Source of the DNA: Microcebus murinus
Lineage: Eukaryota > Chordata > Mammalia > Primates > Cheirogaleidae
Length of the DNA: 64,000 nt
Assembly: GCF_040939455.1 (NCBI RefSeq)
Contig: NC_134119.1
Span: 3,757,001 to 3,821,000 of the forward strand
Reading direction: 5' to 3'
The notes beneath the pieces were generated by a model. It was given only the letters and a program-made list of their open reading frames with translations, had not been told where the DNA came from and ran no database searches. Both the position numbers and the translations under genes were made by a program. This document shows positions 1 through 11,233 of the stretch, one piece after another; positions within the stretch are counted from its first letter, which is position 1; each line of letters opens with the position of its first letter.

Positions 1-3000
1 TGCTCTCAAAGGACTTGAGAAGGAATTACCTAGAGCCAGAGGCCAGCGGTGGTTGTTTCTGTCCCCCAGAATCCGGTCTTCCATCTTTCCTTCGGGGAAT
101 TATCCCTCTCCCACGGTGTGAGGTCCCTGTGGGACTGTCAGTCAAAGTGCCTCGCCTTCCCCTGCCTGAGGGCTGGTCAGGTGACCTAAGCTGGGCCAGT
201 GGGACCCACCCTCCCGACACGTGCTCTCTCGTTCTAAAGAACACGACACAAAGGCCGGAGCAGGGAACGGGCAGTCTGCAGCTTCCCTTCTGCTGCAGAA
301 AATCCTCAGAGCCCGAAGCTGGACGAAGCCAGGGCAGACTGCCCATCCCGCCGGCCCAGGGTGGGAAGTCCGTGTCCTGCAGCCTCATTAACAGCTGGTG
401 ACTCCAGAGGATTTGGGAATATCAAAGCAGTGAGCAATGTGCTGTGGGTTGATTGTTAACGTTTTGAAAAGACACTCTATCCTCCCCCCAGAACCTTCGG
501 GATTATCCAGGATTTGGCTGTTAGAGAATTTTAACAGTATCATAGACATTTTCAAAAGAGAATATTGAGCACTAACCCCTACCAATCAGACTAAGAATGA
601 GGGTCATTACGTCTGTATTGCAGGGGCGGCTTCCCCGTGTCCCATTCCAGAGACGGGGGCTGGCCCTCACACGACCCCCCAAACGCAGCCAGGGCAGGAC
701 TTTGTCTAGGGGAGTCAGGGGTTGGGTCTGCCTTGCTCGCCTCTTTGCCAGGGCAGCTGGCACCGTGTCTGCTCAGATGGGTGCTCAGCAATGACCCTGT
801 ATCTCGGTAAGAAATTCTGTTACATGAATGGAGGAAGGAAGGAACGAGGTCTAAATTCACCATCACCTCTAAGCCACACCCAAATGCATGAAATTCTGGG
901 CTGATTCAATGGGTTTCTACTTGTGTTGTCCTCACTCAGCCCATCTGTGAGGGCTTTTCCCAGACCGAGCACGGAGTCTAGCTTACTTCCAGTGGAAGAA
1001 CCGCGTCTTGACACCAATTCCTGCAGGCCATGGGCGGACTGCACGGGTTGGGGCAGCAGAGTCCACGCCAGAGGGATCCCTGGGCCTGCAGACCCTGGTT
1101 TATGGTCACTCACTCACAGAGAGCCCCCAGGTGGGTGCCTTCCCTCTGGGCGTGAGAAGCAGAAGGGCTGGCTGCGTTCCTCCAAGGTCCATCCAGCTCC
1201 AAGTTCCACCCAGAGACGCTGGAATCCTCGTGCCACCCCCCGAGCACCACTATACAGCTCAGTCACTGGAGAAGTCTCCAGACCTTCGCTCCAGCTCCAC
1301 AGCCCAACGTGGGGTCCCCTGCCTCATCCAAGCTAAGAGGATCTCACCAACCGTACTTAGAGAGCTGTAGCCCGAACTGTTCACACTCTTCCATGGCCTG
1401 TCACCATACAGCCGAGCTTAAAAATAACCTCAAAGCCACAGAACGTGTCATCCCATCAGCTCAGCAGAACACAGACCTATCCCTGCCCTAACACAGGCAC
1501 GCACGCTCCAAAGGGCATTTCAGGGAAGCAGCAGGGCTCAAAGGAAAGGAGAACCACGGGAAAGTCCCTCTGCTTTTGTTTGGTGGTGTAGCATTTTCGG
1601 GAGTTACAGCTACAAAAAAAAAGAAAAGTGTTACGCTCCTCGGATACGCAGGGGACGAAGCCATCTATGGAATCCCGCAGATGAGCTGGTTTCCCCTCCA
1701 CCTGGTTCAAGCCAAATGCATCGGATGAGTTGAGCTGGAGTTTCTCTCCCCAGACCCCAGTGCCCCGGCGAGTTCCAGGTCGAATGTAGGCAGGAGGAGC
1801 CCCGTCTGTCTGGCTCGGCCTCATTATAACTTTATGCAGAGCTGCAGACAGATGGGGCCCAAAATAGTTTCCAGAAGTGGAAACGGGGGCCGGGGAACAG
1901 GGCGCAGGTACGTGTGTAAGGACGGGGGTATTGCAGAGAGCTTTAAAAAATGCTGACACTGTCACACAAAAAATCCACACAGACCCAAGAGGAGACACCC
2001 TTGCTAATTTCCAGGAGATGCCAAGTTCACAGTGGAAAAGACCTTCGGGAACGAGACTACACTCCCCGTCACAGTGGCAGTAGGAAACTGTCACTTCCCA
2101 CCTACCCTAAATGTTGTGCCCTTCTGTGATGCCCTTCAGTAGCTACAGCAGAGTGGCCACGTGCCTCAAATGAAGGCGACTGGAGTCGCTGTTGGAAACA
2201 CAGGCTTTCCCTTAGAATAGGACGCCAGGGCTGGGGTTAGGGCGAGGCAGGTGAGCACACTAAGCAAACTCAGGGTCACATCCTGCGTTTAGTAAAAATA
2301 AGGGTATTTTGTTGATTATGAATTTTTTTGCACTCGTTTTGATTTTCTGGAACTACTGCATTATATTTTACTTATTTTCCCCACTGAGTTTTTGGTGCCT
2401 CCTGAAAGTTTGTACTCGCTCTACTCTAGGCCCTGCAAGAAACTGTGGAAATCAGATTCCTAAAAACCCAGAAAAGATTCTCGCACCTCTGTCTTCTCCT
2501 TTGCTTGCTTCTGCGTTTCAGCAAAGCTGTTTCACACTCCCCAGGCTGTGGGGCGGAGCCGCCACCAGTGGGCCATTCACGCTGCTGTCTCTGTCTGTCC
2601 CCTCACCCTTCTCCTGGACTCTGGGGAAGGAATCTGTTTCTGGTTTATAAATCACTGGGCCAGGGCACAGCGCTCGCTGGCAGCTCCATCCAGAGTTCCT
2701 GTTTCTGGCGACCTCCCGCCAAGCCTGCCCTGGAAGGGCCATAAAAGAGAGGCCGCCTTGGCCTCCAGGCCTTTGAAAGTCCCCGTGTTCCCCAAAAGCT
2801 CTTGGCTGTCCTGAACGGCTGCGCTGGGGCGGATGAGAAGGACAGCCAGAGGCCGTGTCCCGACTGCCTATACGTAGGAGACCTGGTGGGTGCGCTGGGA
2901 CTCAGGAGCACCCACCTGCCTGGACAAGCCGTCCACGCGTACCGCGGCCGTCTTCCGCGGCCCTCCGCCGCGCTCTGGGCCGACTTTCCTTCTGAGTACA

Positions 3001-4600
3001 GCTGGTCCCCGCTGCAGAGGGGGCAAGGCGTGCGTGAGCTCGTGTGCGTGTGTCTGTGTGTTTCCCATTTTGAGGCACTCTCCGTTTTCAACTGGAGCAT
3101 GACGTGGGCTGCGAGCAGGTCCCTTTCTCCTGTGAAACGGGGCCAAGCCGTTTCCCACGCACCCGAAAGCTGAGGGGTGCTTGGCCGGCGTCACCTCGAG
3201 GTATGAAACGGGCCCCTTCTTCACGGCTCCCCGTTGGGCGTGCTGAGATGCTGCGGTTCCAGGCAGGACGGAGAGCTGAAAAGTCATTGTTTGCCTCCCA
3301 GCTTCCTTTGTTTTAAATTCTCGCAGGAATAAACCGCACCAGACGCGTCAGCGCCTTTCATCTGCCTTCAGATTTAAAGCCAAGTTCCTAGCAGAGGGCC
3401 CTTTCATCCAGCAGAAATCCAGATTCTCCCTTGGCGTCACTCAGGGTCACAACCTCTTTGTACCAAGTTTTCTTGCTACAAATCAAACTGCCGCCCAGCC
3501 TCACGTCCCTCCTCTCGGGCAGGGATGGGCGGCGGCGCGCAGAGCCCTTTCCGTCCCTGGGCCACACGCCTCCCCGAGCTGACTCTGGGCAGGGAAGGGG
3601 CTCTCGGTGCACGCCAGCCCAGCAGAAAGGTCCGCGTGGGGGCCGAACTCTCCGACAAACTCAGAAATTTAGCCCCAAGGCCCTCCAATTTTAAAGAAGT
3701 ATCTTGCTGTCAAATGTTCCAAGAAATATGCTCCTCCAACCCAAAACCGGGAGCCGAAAGCGTGCCAGATTGCCAAGGAGGGGATGGAAACGTTACATGG
3801 GGGAGAAAGATCCATAAAGCCACGAGCCGTCAGATGCCTGAGCTCAGGGTCACGTTCGGTCTATGTGATGTCAACTCCTCACCTTCTTTCATGTGGCCTC
3901 AAAAGCACATCACAAATTATTTTTTATAAACTGATATCCGTAGTAATTCCTGGTGACTCCCAGCCTCTGACGACTACTTCAGGTCCTGGGCAATGCCCGG
4001 TGAGATAGGAAATGAGGGTCCCGGGGTCCCATGGGGTCCTCGGCTGTACGTTACATGACATTATTTCCCCTCTGCTGGACATATGTTCTTGTGCGTAGGA
4101 ACAAAAGACAGCAGCCCCTGACAAAGATTTCACCGGAAGTGTCTAACAAAGACATTCTAAACAGACCGTCCAAATCGTCCTGGACCAATAAATACCCTTG
4201 AATTACCCTGAGTCACCGACCGCACCTCCCACTCCACAGAGGCAGCCCCGCCAGCGCCCTCAGGGGGCGCCTCGCCCCACTCCTCCAGCACCCCAGCTGC
4301 TGGTGAGGCAAGAGGGAGGCCGTGGGAAACCAGAAAGGACGGGCAGAAAGGGCCACATCTCGGCCCAACCTCTGGCCACAGTGTCTTTATCGAGCTGCTG
4401 GCGAGCAGCAGAGGCCGCAGGGCAGGATGCTAACTGGATGCTGATGGCCGTCCTGCTGTCATCGGGCACTGTGCTGTGCAGAGGACCCAGGCCTGCGCCA
4501 GGGCACTCCAGGGGCTGAGGCAGACCAGGGTGGTGGGATACGACGGGAGGTCCGGTTGCGAAAAGGTTTCTGCAGGGCTGGAGGCTGTACTTTTATCATT
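1..4600. other. EDN3 intron 2, mainly unique sequence
   Basis: No exon, RNA gene or clear transposon is seen. Composition is mixed, with GC- and CpG-rich patches at about 2,880-3,010 and 3,480-3,640. Open frames here (for example 205 codons on minus at 1,477-2,094) lack recognisable domains and splice context. The assignment to intron 2 follows from the EDN3 exon 2 donor at 10,929. Confidence 0.6.
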
Positions 4601-4639
4601 ACGGCCATCGGCCATCGTCTTGTCTTCAGGAGGTGGAGT

Positions 4640-4845
4640 GTCGACTAGATTCTAGGCATTGTGCTAACCACTCCCCGTGTGCTTTCTCAGTTCCTCCTGC
4701 TGACACCTGCCCTCACAGAGTACTGTCCATTCTCCCGCTCTACAGACAGGGAGACTGAGGCTCAGAGGGGCCATCTCCCAAGTGGCAGGTCCAGGATTCC
4801 GGCCCAGGCATCTGAGGCCAGAGGCTGAGCTCTTCACCACCACAG
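4640..4845 (+). repeat. MIR SINE
   Basis: Old SINE with the MIR core in order: 'taggcattgtgctaacca', 'ctacagacagggagactgag', 'aagtggcaggtccaggattc' and a 'gagctcttcaccacc' end. It is strongly diverged and has no visible flanking duplication. Confidence 0.75.
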
Positions 4846-5639
4846 GATGGTTGTCCCTCCTCCAGGTGGGGGTCTGGAGGAAGGGGCCCCCGGCAAGTGG
4901 GAGCCTTGTGAGTTTCTCTGTAAACACCACGACACTCGGGTGGGATCGGTGTGAAGCCAGGTCTGCAGGAAGGGCTGGATATGAGCAGACCTGTCTCCCG
5001 TCTCTGCCCAGGCCCGGTGACCGCACCAAGCAGCAAGAAGGAAGACAGATCAGGGCTCGTGGTGCAGCAGCCAGGAACAGTAAAATCCCGAGCCAGGAAC
5101 AGAGCACGTGGCCTGCGAGTCTCCCTCCCTCTCCCTCAGACATACGCCCCTCCATTCCAGCACCTCTGACATCAGGACCAACCTGGTCTGCTAGGAGCAC
5201 ACACCCAACAAGCTCCTCTTTCCTACTGAGAGACCACCAAGGGCTCGGGCTAAGGGATGTGTTCTCAGCAAGCTAGTACTGTATCTCCAGAATAAAATTG
5301 AGGATGTGTGATGGACCAAAGATCTGGGCTTTGCTCACGTGTTAGCTTATTTCTACAAAAATGGTCTTGCAAAGGGGCAAACATATTGTTACAAAGAATT
5401 AAATATATGAGAATCATCACTATCTAAAAGAACAAAACCACCCTGAATCCGTCAGGAAAGGGGGCCCTCTCTTTATCCATCACTGGGTCCCAGATCCCCA
5501 CCAAATGCTGACCCAGATGGAGCACTCAACAAAAATGGCGCTGAGCAAATGCACGGAGAAGTGACTTAGGACAGCAGGGAAGCCCACATTGAAAAAATGT
5601 CCACAGAAAGAGGCTTAGAGGGCAGGTCCCAGAACCAAA

Positions 5640-5795
5640 CTGCCGGGCTGGTGGCCCCGTTCCCTACTGACAAGCTCCGTAACCTCAGGCAAGCGACTCA
5701 GCCTCCTTGGGCTCAGTTTCCTCCTGTAAACTGGAGAAGACAACAGCATCTGGCTCACAGGGTTGTCATGGAGATCACATGAGATGGCGTGTGGT
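5640..5795 (+). repeat. MIRb SINE
   Basis: Shows the MIRb order: 'aacctcaggcaagcgactca', 'gggctcagtttcctcctgta', 'agggttgtcatggagatcac' and 'atgagatgg'. The 3' end is missing or unreadable. Confidence 0.75.
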
Positions 5796-6835
5796 CACTG
5801 TGGACATTGGCCATCATCACCATCACCCCCATCGGCACTTTCGTCAGTTTCAGATTATTCCTGACACTTTTCCAAAACTGCTGTCCAGAAAGATTCCATC
5901 CCCCTGCCTCAAGCAGCTGCATCTCCAACAACCAGGAGCGGCCCACGCGTCAGGGTGACTTCCATCAAGATCCCGATAACCACAGGGTGGGCACCTGGCT
6001 GGTGCTACATAGGCAGGAAGTTAGGGCTCCAGATCCACCCGTTTCATTGGGAGGTTCTAAAATTTGGAATTTCTCTTCTTTAAAACAAGCTCAAATGCCT
6101 TTCTTGAAGAACATAGAAAGCAAAGCCAGAATCTGTGGTGATATTGCCTTTTTGCAGTAGCATACATTAAAATAAATACAAGTTTAAATGTTTTATTAAC
6201 TTTTTTTTTTTTTTTTTTTTTTTTTTTGCTCTTTACTTCTTTGGAGAAGAAAAGAACTCAAAACAAATGTCATTCCTGCGGGACTGAGTAAGCGTGGCGC
6301 GCCTCGGAGCAGCCTGGGCGGCGCTGGGCATCTCAGTGGTAGCTGGTCAGACCACGGGACTTAGGCGGCCCCGGAGGGCGATGCCCTAGAGTCGGACTGA
6401 CATCTGCACCTCTCAGAGGGACAGCAGAGAGGTGACGGCACCTCCTGCACCGAGGCCACTCCGAGGGTCATAACCAGGACACAAGCTCCTGGGTTCTGGA
6501 GTCCTCCCCACGGATGGGGATTGTAGATCCCAGATTTTTCCCCCACAGTCATGATTTCAAACATCCTGCCCTGCCCTTTACATAAATACATTCCTACTTG
6601 TCAGCACATATGGCTCAGACTTTTGTTTGGAAAACACGGTTACCATCACAGTATCACCATGTATCTCTCATATGCGCTTGGGAAGATTAGCAGATGGCAG
6701 GTCCCCTCTGTTCCTGGGGTGGGGAGGGGCGCAGTGGGACTCTTTGCTGGTGTCCCGAAGCTCTGTCAGCCATGCGCTGGCCTGGCTCACCCTCTAGCCA
6801 GCCTGCCGTAGGATCTGGTTAGAACCGATAACCCT
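5796..6835. other. EDN3 intron 2, unique sequence
   Basis: No gene or classified repeat apart from a 27-base T run at 6,201-6,227. No SINE or LINE body is recognisable beside the T run. A short CpG-rich patch lies at about 6,285-6,385. Confidence 0.55.
6201..6227. repeat. Poly(T) run
   Basis: Uninterrupted 27-base homopolymer. It could be the tail of a lost minus-strand retroposon, but no body is seen. Confidence 0.9.
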
Positions 6836-7361
6836 GTGATGGTTCACTTCAAGTGTCAACTTGCCTAGGCTATGGTGCCCAGTTGTTTGGTGAAACAGCA
6901 GTCTAAATGTCACCGTGAAGTATTTTTTAGATGTGATTAATGTTTAAAACAGTAGACTTTGAGCAAAACACATTGGCCCTATTTAATGGAGGGGGGCCTC
7001 ACTCAGTCAGTTAAAGGCCTTAACATAAAAGACTGAGGTCCCTAGCCAGAAATTAAAGCTGTCTACAGGCCTTCAGACTCACGGCTGCAGCCTCAGCTCC
7101 TGGTGGGATTTCTGGCCTGCTACCTGCAAGTTTGGACTGCCAGCCCCCATGGTGGTGTAAGCTAAACCCTCAACATCTCTTTCTCTCTCCATCTATGTAT
7201 TTCTGAGGGACATTGCCCATAACTTCTGTGACATCCTCCAAAAACCCACAGCCCCAAAAGGGAACCCAATGTGTCCCCTGGCAACTGCACTTCCTATACA
7301 TACATACGTGCACACACACGTCCTACTGGCCCTTCTGTCTGCAGAACCCTGACCAATACAG
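6836..7361 (+). mobile_element. Solo LTR of ERVL type (MLT2-like), interrupted
   Basis: The opening 'caagtgtcaacttgcctagg', then 'tagatgtgattaatgtttaa', 'gttaaaggccttaacat' and the end 'agaaccctgaccaatacag' match the mammalian ERVL LTR pattern. No internal viral genes are next to it. About 90 bp at roughly 7,200-7,290 break the expected end of the LTR and match, inverted, a segment at 7,680-7,783. It is old and noncoding. The subfamily name is from memory. Confidence 0.6.
7195..7290 (-). repeat. Inverted-repeat arm A, inserted in the LTR
   Basis: Read on minus, this segment aligns over about 95 bp with 7,680-7,783 on plus. Shared blocks include CAGTTGCCA, TTTTTGGAGGAT and TTATGGGCAATGT. I estimate roughly 80% identity by eye. 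The family is unknown to me. Confidence 0.65.
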
Positions 7362-7535
7362 TCCCCGACTGCCTGGCAGGACACTCCATTTTTTAAGTAC
7401 ACTCCCAGAGAACAGCCCCAAAGAGTACAAGCATATGGACCTCTAGTTCACCACCTCTCCCCTTGTCATCTTACTCCTGGAAAATTTTCCATGACAATAT
7501 GACAGGGTGAGTTTTTCTCTGATTTGGGTTTTGGG

Positions 7536-7556
7536 TTTTTTTTTTTTTTTTTTTTT
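7536..7556. repeat. Poly(T) run
   Basis: A 21-base T run follows T/G-rich sequence. No attached retroposon is recognised. Confidence 0.85.
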
Positions 7557-7679
7557 GCAGTGGTGGGGTTGTTTGGGGGTTGTAAGGGCTTGGGGTTCCT
7601 GACATGGCCAAGGAAGGGCTTATGAAAATCACACTGTCCCATCAATTACCTGTGATCTCAGCCACCTCAACAGGGACAA

Positions 7680-7783
7680 GAAGTCCAGTTGCCAAGGGAC
7701 AAATTTTGTTCTTCTTTGGGGCCACAGACTTTTTGGAGGATATGACAGAAATTATGGGCAATGTTTCCCAGAGAAATACACAG
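7680..7783 (+). repeat. Inverted-repeat arm B
   Basis: Partner of the segment at 7,195-7,290, in opposite orientation and about 390 bp away. Starts near GACAAGAAGTCCAGTTGCC and ends near CAGAGAAATACACAG. It may be an unnamed short interspersed repeat, or a fold-back pair. Confidence 0.65.
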
Positions 7784-8667
7784 GTCCACACACGTGTGCA
7801 GGCGCTCCCAAGAGCACCCCACACCTGGAGGAAGAGACCTCACATGTGGGAGAAGCTCTGCAGACTGGAACCCCAGTAACAGCAAAGGTGAGGAGGGACA
7901 ACCAGGCGGCAGGACTGACCGAAAGCCAACCCACGCCCACGGAGCCCCTGCTGCTCGCCAGGTGCCCAGGAAACGGCCGACCAAGCTCAGGTCTGGAAGG
8001 ACTAAGCACGTGGGTGAACGTGGGAGAGCCCACGACCTCCAACCGAAAGGCGCGGAAGAGAGCAATTGGTCTCCCGAGTCACCCAAACAGCTGACTCTGC
8101 AAGAGGAGAAGCAGAGTGGAACTCCCGACCTTACCCCTGAGCATCCCAAGTCCTTACGTGTAGCGTCCGTGGCCACACTCAGAGACATGTCCCTCAGAGA
8201 CAAAGCAGGGGCACTGGTTCTCTTTCCACCCAACCACATGGGGGGCAGCGGGGCAAAGACACCAAAAGGTGAGAAACGACCAGAGTTCAAGACTCTTGAT
8301 CCAGGCATGAGAATCAAGCTCCTTCAGGCTCCCAGAGCAGCCAGCCATGGGGACAGCCAATGGGGACAAGTCACATGCTGGTGGAGAAGTCTGGAGAGGG
8401 AGGACGGAGCGCTAAGGAAGAGGGGGTGGCAGCCATAAGGGAGGGACACTCGATAGGTGGGGCTGTGGCAGGATGGAGGGGCCGAATGCTGGGGCAGACC
8501 CTGTCACCCACTGCCACTGCCCCTTGAGCTCAATGCATACTTTCTCATGCTCTTGCATTTCACCCAAGGCCCACGCTCCCTGTCACCAGAGCCCGTCTTC
8601 TCGGACTTTCGGTCCCGTCCGAGGTATTTTAAAGATAGCAAATGCCTGCACGTCTACAGAGTTTCAG

Positions 8668-8707
8668 GAAGGAAGGAAAGAAGGAAGGGAGGGAAGGAGG
8701 GAGGGAG
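8668..8707 (+). repeat. GGAA/GGGA simple repeat
   Basis: Short interrupted purine microsatellite, of the same type as the large tract at 42.7 kb. Confidence 0.85.
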
Positions 8708-8939
8708 CCATCCAGGAAATCTTCCTCATAAAAATCATTTTGCTTGTCTAATTTCGAAACACTCAAGCCTGGCTATTGTCACTTTTGTTTCCCAAGGAGC
8801 TCACGGAACGCCCGGACACCAGATCTAACCCTTCTTTCCGAGTGTTTAAAACGACGCAGGGCGAGGGAAGAGGGGAAGAGGTAAATCAGACTGTAGGGCG
8901 AGAGTTATCAAGTTGCCTGTCCTGGAAAAAGTCAGAAGA

Positions 8940-9160
8940 TCCATTTCGGGCCGCGCGAGACAACTCGAAACTGGGAGGCAGGATTCCAAACAGACGCGGG
9001 GTGTTTGCTGCGCCTCGCTCAAGCGAAGCACCCCCCAGCCGGCGCCGGGGCCTGGCGAGCAGGCGGGGAACCGAAACGGTCTCCAAACCTCCCGCCGCCC
9101 CACCCCCGCCTGGGCCCCTCATTCGATGCTGTCTTCCTCCTCCTCCTCCGGGACGCACAG
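8940..9160. promoter_or_regulatory. CpG-rich patch inside EDN3 intron 2
   Basis: About 220 bp rich in CpG (GGGCCGCGCGAG, GACGCGGGG, GCCGGCGCCGGGG, CCGCCGCCCC), unlike its flanks. It lies about 1.8 kb into intron 2. It may be an internal promoter or enhancer, or just a GC-rich stretch. No exon with splice sites could be linked to it. Confidence 0.4.
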
Positions 9161-9409
9161 CCTGGGAGTCCGGCCAGGACAAGGACTCAGTCCCTGCGGA
9201 CCGTCACTGCCCTCAGCTCTGTGAGGCTAATTTGGTCAGACCGAGATGCCGGAAGGATAAGCATCAGAAAGGACAAGTGTCAGGGTGACAGGGGCTGCGA
9301 GAAAAGGTGGCACTGACGGTTGTCTCAGAAGGGAAGGCGATCACTGACAGCCCAGCGCACAGCACCTTTATCTTCCCCACAAAGCGGAAGGGAACAAGGG
9401 GAGCCGCGT

Positions 9410-9424
9410 CCCCCCCCCCCCCCC
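9410..9424. repeat. Poly(C) run
   Basis: Fifteen uninterrupted C residues. Length is unstable in such runs and prone to sequencing error. Confidence 0.9.
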
Positions 9425-10929
9425 GTGGGCTGACGAGGGGTGCCCGCGGCCCAGGCAGGCCAACCAGGCTGCCGGGGCAGCTGCGAATCTGTGGGACCCG
9501 GGATAAAATGTAAACGTGGAGCCCGTGGTTCAGAAGTATCAAGAATTTCGAGACAGCCACAGCAGAGCATGACACCCAGCCAGGGTCCTTCCGAGCTCGG
9601 GGCCTGTGCAGGCTTCCGGGAGGCTCGCAGGGAAGCCACCCTGTCTGCCACCCTGGCATAAAGGGGTAACTTTCCAGACCTGCCCCAGATGTGATGAGAG
9701 GTCTTGTCATCTGGTTTGAAAGACACCTGACCCGTCAGGTCTGCCTTCCTTTGAGGTTCAGCCTCGAGGTAGCCATGGGACAGGGTGGGTAAGTGAGCCC
9801 CACCAAAGCTGCCTCCCGGAGGGCTCAGAGGCTACGAATGAGCTTGGGAACAAAAGAACCCCCAAAGGGCACGAATGGAGACAGCTCCAGACACATTGGC
9901 GGAGCTGCCTTTCCAGCCCAGAGGTCTGCATCCACGAGCCCACGCCCGAGTTCCCCCGCTCAGACCCACTAGCGGGAGCAGCAGGAGTCCCAGGAGATTC
10001 CAAGAGCCCCCCGGGAACAGCCCCGAGGAGGCATCTGGTCCAAGTCTGGATTTCAGAGATCAGAAAGCAAAGCCCAGAAGGCAGTGCCCAGAGCAAGGTC
10101 GAGCCCTCCACGCGGTTTGCAGGACACAGGCTCTGCAGCAGGTTCCATAAACCACTGAGCAAGCGCGTGGGGGGTCCATCAAGCCCTCCCCGCAGCACAG
10201 CCACACTCTCCCCACATGGCCTCGGGAGAGGCCTGACTTCACCGCAGGGCAGGCCCCCAGGCAAATTCAGGACGGTGCTGTGCAGGTCCTATGGTGAGCA
10301 GGGTCTTAAGGACTTGGGGCGTGGCCATGACAAGGAGACAGACCTGGAGACAGCCTGTGGAAGACCCAAGGGCGGCCGCCAAGCACCCACGCTGCCTTGG
10401 CATCCAGAAAGGCCCAGGGGAGGAAAGGCGCCCGCCCCGGTGGAATTTCCCCGACTGGGCAGGTTCCATCAGGCAATGCTAAGCCCACGCTCGGTCTCCC
10501 TGGAGAGCAGGCTGCTTTCAAGGAATTTTAAACTGCTTGGAGCCCAGTGAGGTCAGCAGGGGGTATGAGCCCACTTAGCCCCTGCAGCATGAGATGAACT
10601 TTAGGGGCTTCCTCTATGTCAGGAAAGAGGCTTCTCAGGTATCTAATCCCCCAGGCCAGCTCATTTCACTCAGAGAGCTCCCCATTCTACCAGATCAAAC
10701 CTGGGATTGAGTTTCTCCTGGGCCAGGTCCTCAGAGGGGGTGGGGTCACGCCCCTGACCTGCAGAAGGGACCTGAGCTGGCAGGAGACACCAGCAAGAGC
10801 TGAAGTCTGTGCCAGGGCAGGCTCTGGGCTGACCCAGCTGGGCTGGGGGGGGGGGACGAGGTCGTCCCGGGAATGTGAAGGGTGGGCCTGGCCCAGGAAC
10901 CGTGTTCCCCACCCCCAAGGCTGACTCAC

Positions 10930-11233
10930 TCAGGAGTGTTGATCCAGATGATGTCCAGGTGGCAGTAGTAGACGCACTCCTTGTCCTTGTAGGTGAAGCA
11001 CGTGCAGCGCCTGGATCGGTGGTGCTCGGGGCCCTCCTCAGCCTCCTGCTCCCTGGCCTGACTTGGTTCCTGCTCCTGCCCCGGGCTTGGACCCTGCACT
11101 GCTATGACAGGAGCCACAGTCCAGCCTCTGAGGCCAGCCCGAGTCTCTTCAAGGTCCCCCTCAGATGTGGCTGCAGGAGGTACCTGGAGCACGCCGCTCC
11201 TGCCAGCGTCCCCAGGCTGGGGGCGCACGAATC
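10930..11233 (-). CDS. EDN3: EDN3 coding exon 2 (propeptide and mature endothelin-3)
   Basis: This 304-nt exon starts after an acceptor, ctcctgcag|GATTC, at 11,234 and ends CCTGA|gtgagt with the gt at 10,929-10,928. It encodes residues about 21-120. Residues 21-91 are an acidic, low-complexity N-terminal propeptide. R92-S-R-R95 is a furin-type site. Residues 96-116 are the endothelin-3 peptide, with cysteines at mature positions 1, 3, 11 and 15 (the family disulfides are 1-15 and 3-11), the ET-3 markers T2, F4, T5, Y6 and K7, and the C-terminal HLDIIW. Endothelin-converting enzyme cuts after this Trp, before INTP. The mature peptide reads identical to human ET-3. The propeptide differs: the two cysteines I recall in the human propeptide are absent and a short internal repeat is shorter. 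The exon ends in phase 2 (GA), fitting the next exon's Glu codon; that exon, with the endothelin-like domain, is not in the window. Confidence 0.97.

Larger units (their letters stand above)
7784..10929. other. EDN3 intron 2, mostly unique, CpG-rich in the middle
   Basis: No exon is seen. Contains a GGAA/GGGA purine tract (about 8,668-8,707), a CpG-rich patch (8,940-9,160), a 15-base C run (9,410-9,424) and an 11-base G run (10,845-10,855). The 225-codon plus frame at 7,761-8,438 and the 216-codon minus frame over it read as chance frames in GC-rich DNA. Confidence 0.55.

Noticed and set aside
1477..2094. 205-codon minus frame, same strand as EDN3
   Set aside because: Considered as a downstream EDN3 exon, but it carries none of the endothelin-like domain or the C-terminal propeptide.
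7761..8438. 225-codon plus frame, with a 216-codon minus frame over it
   Set aside because: Both strands are open in GC-rich intron DNA; low-complexity residues, no domain, no splice or promoter context.
1..10929. Search for EDN3 exons 3-5 in this stretch
   Set aside because: No sequence coding for the endothelin-like domain or following residues was found; the human intron 2, as I recall, is longer than what is left here.
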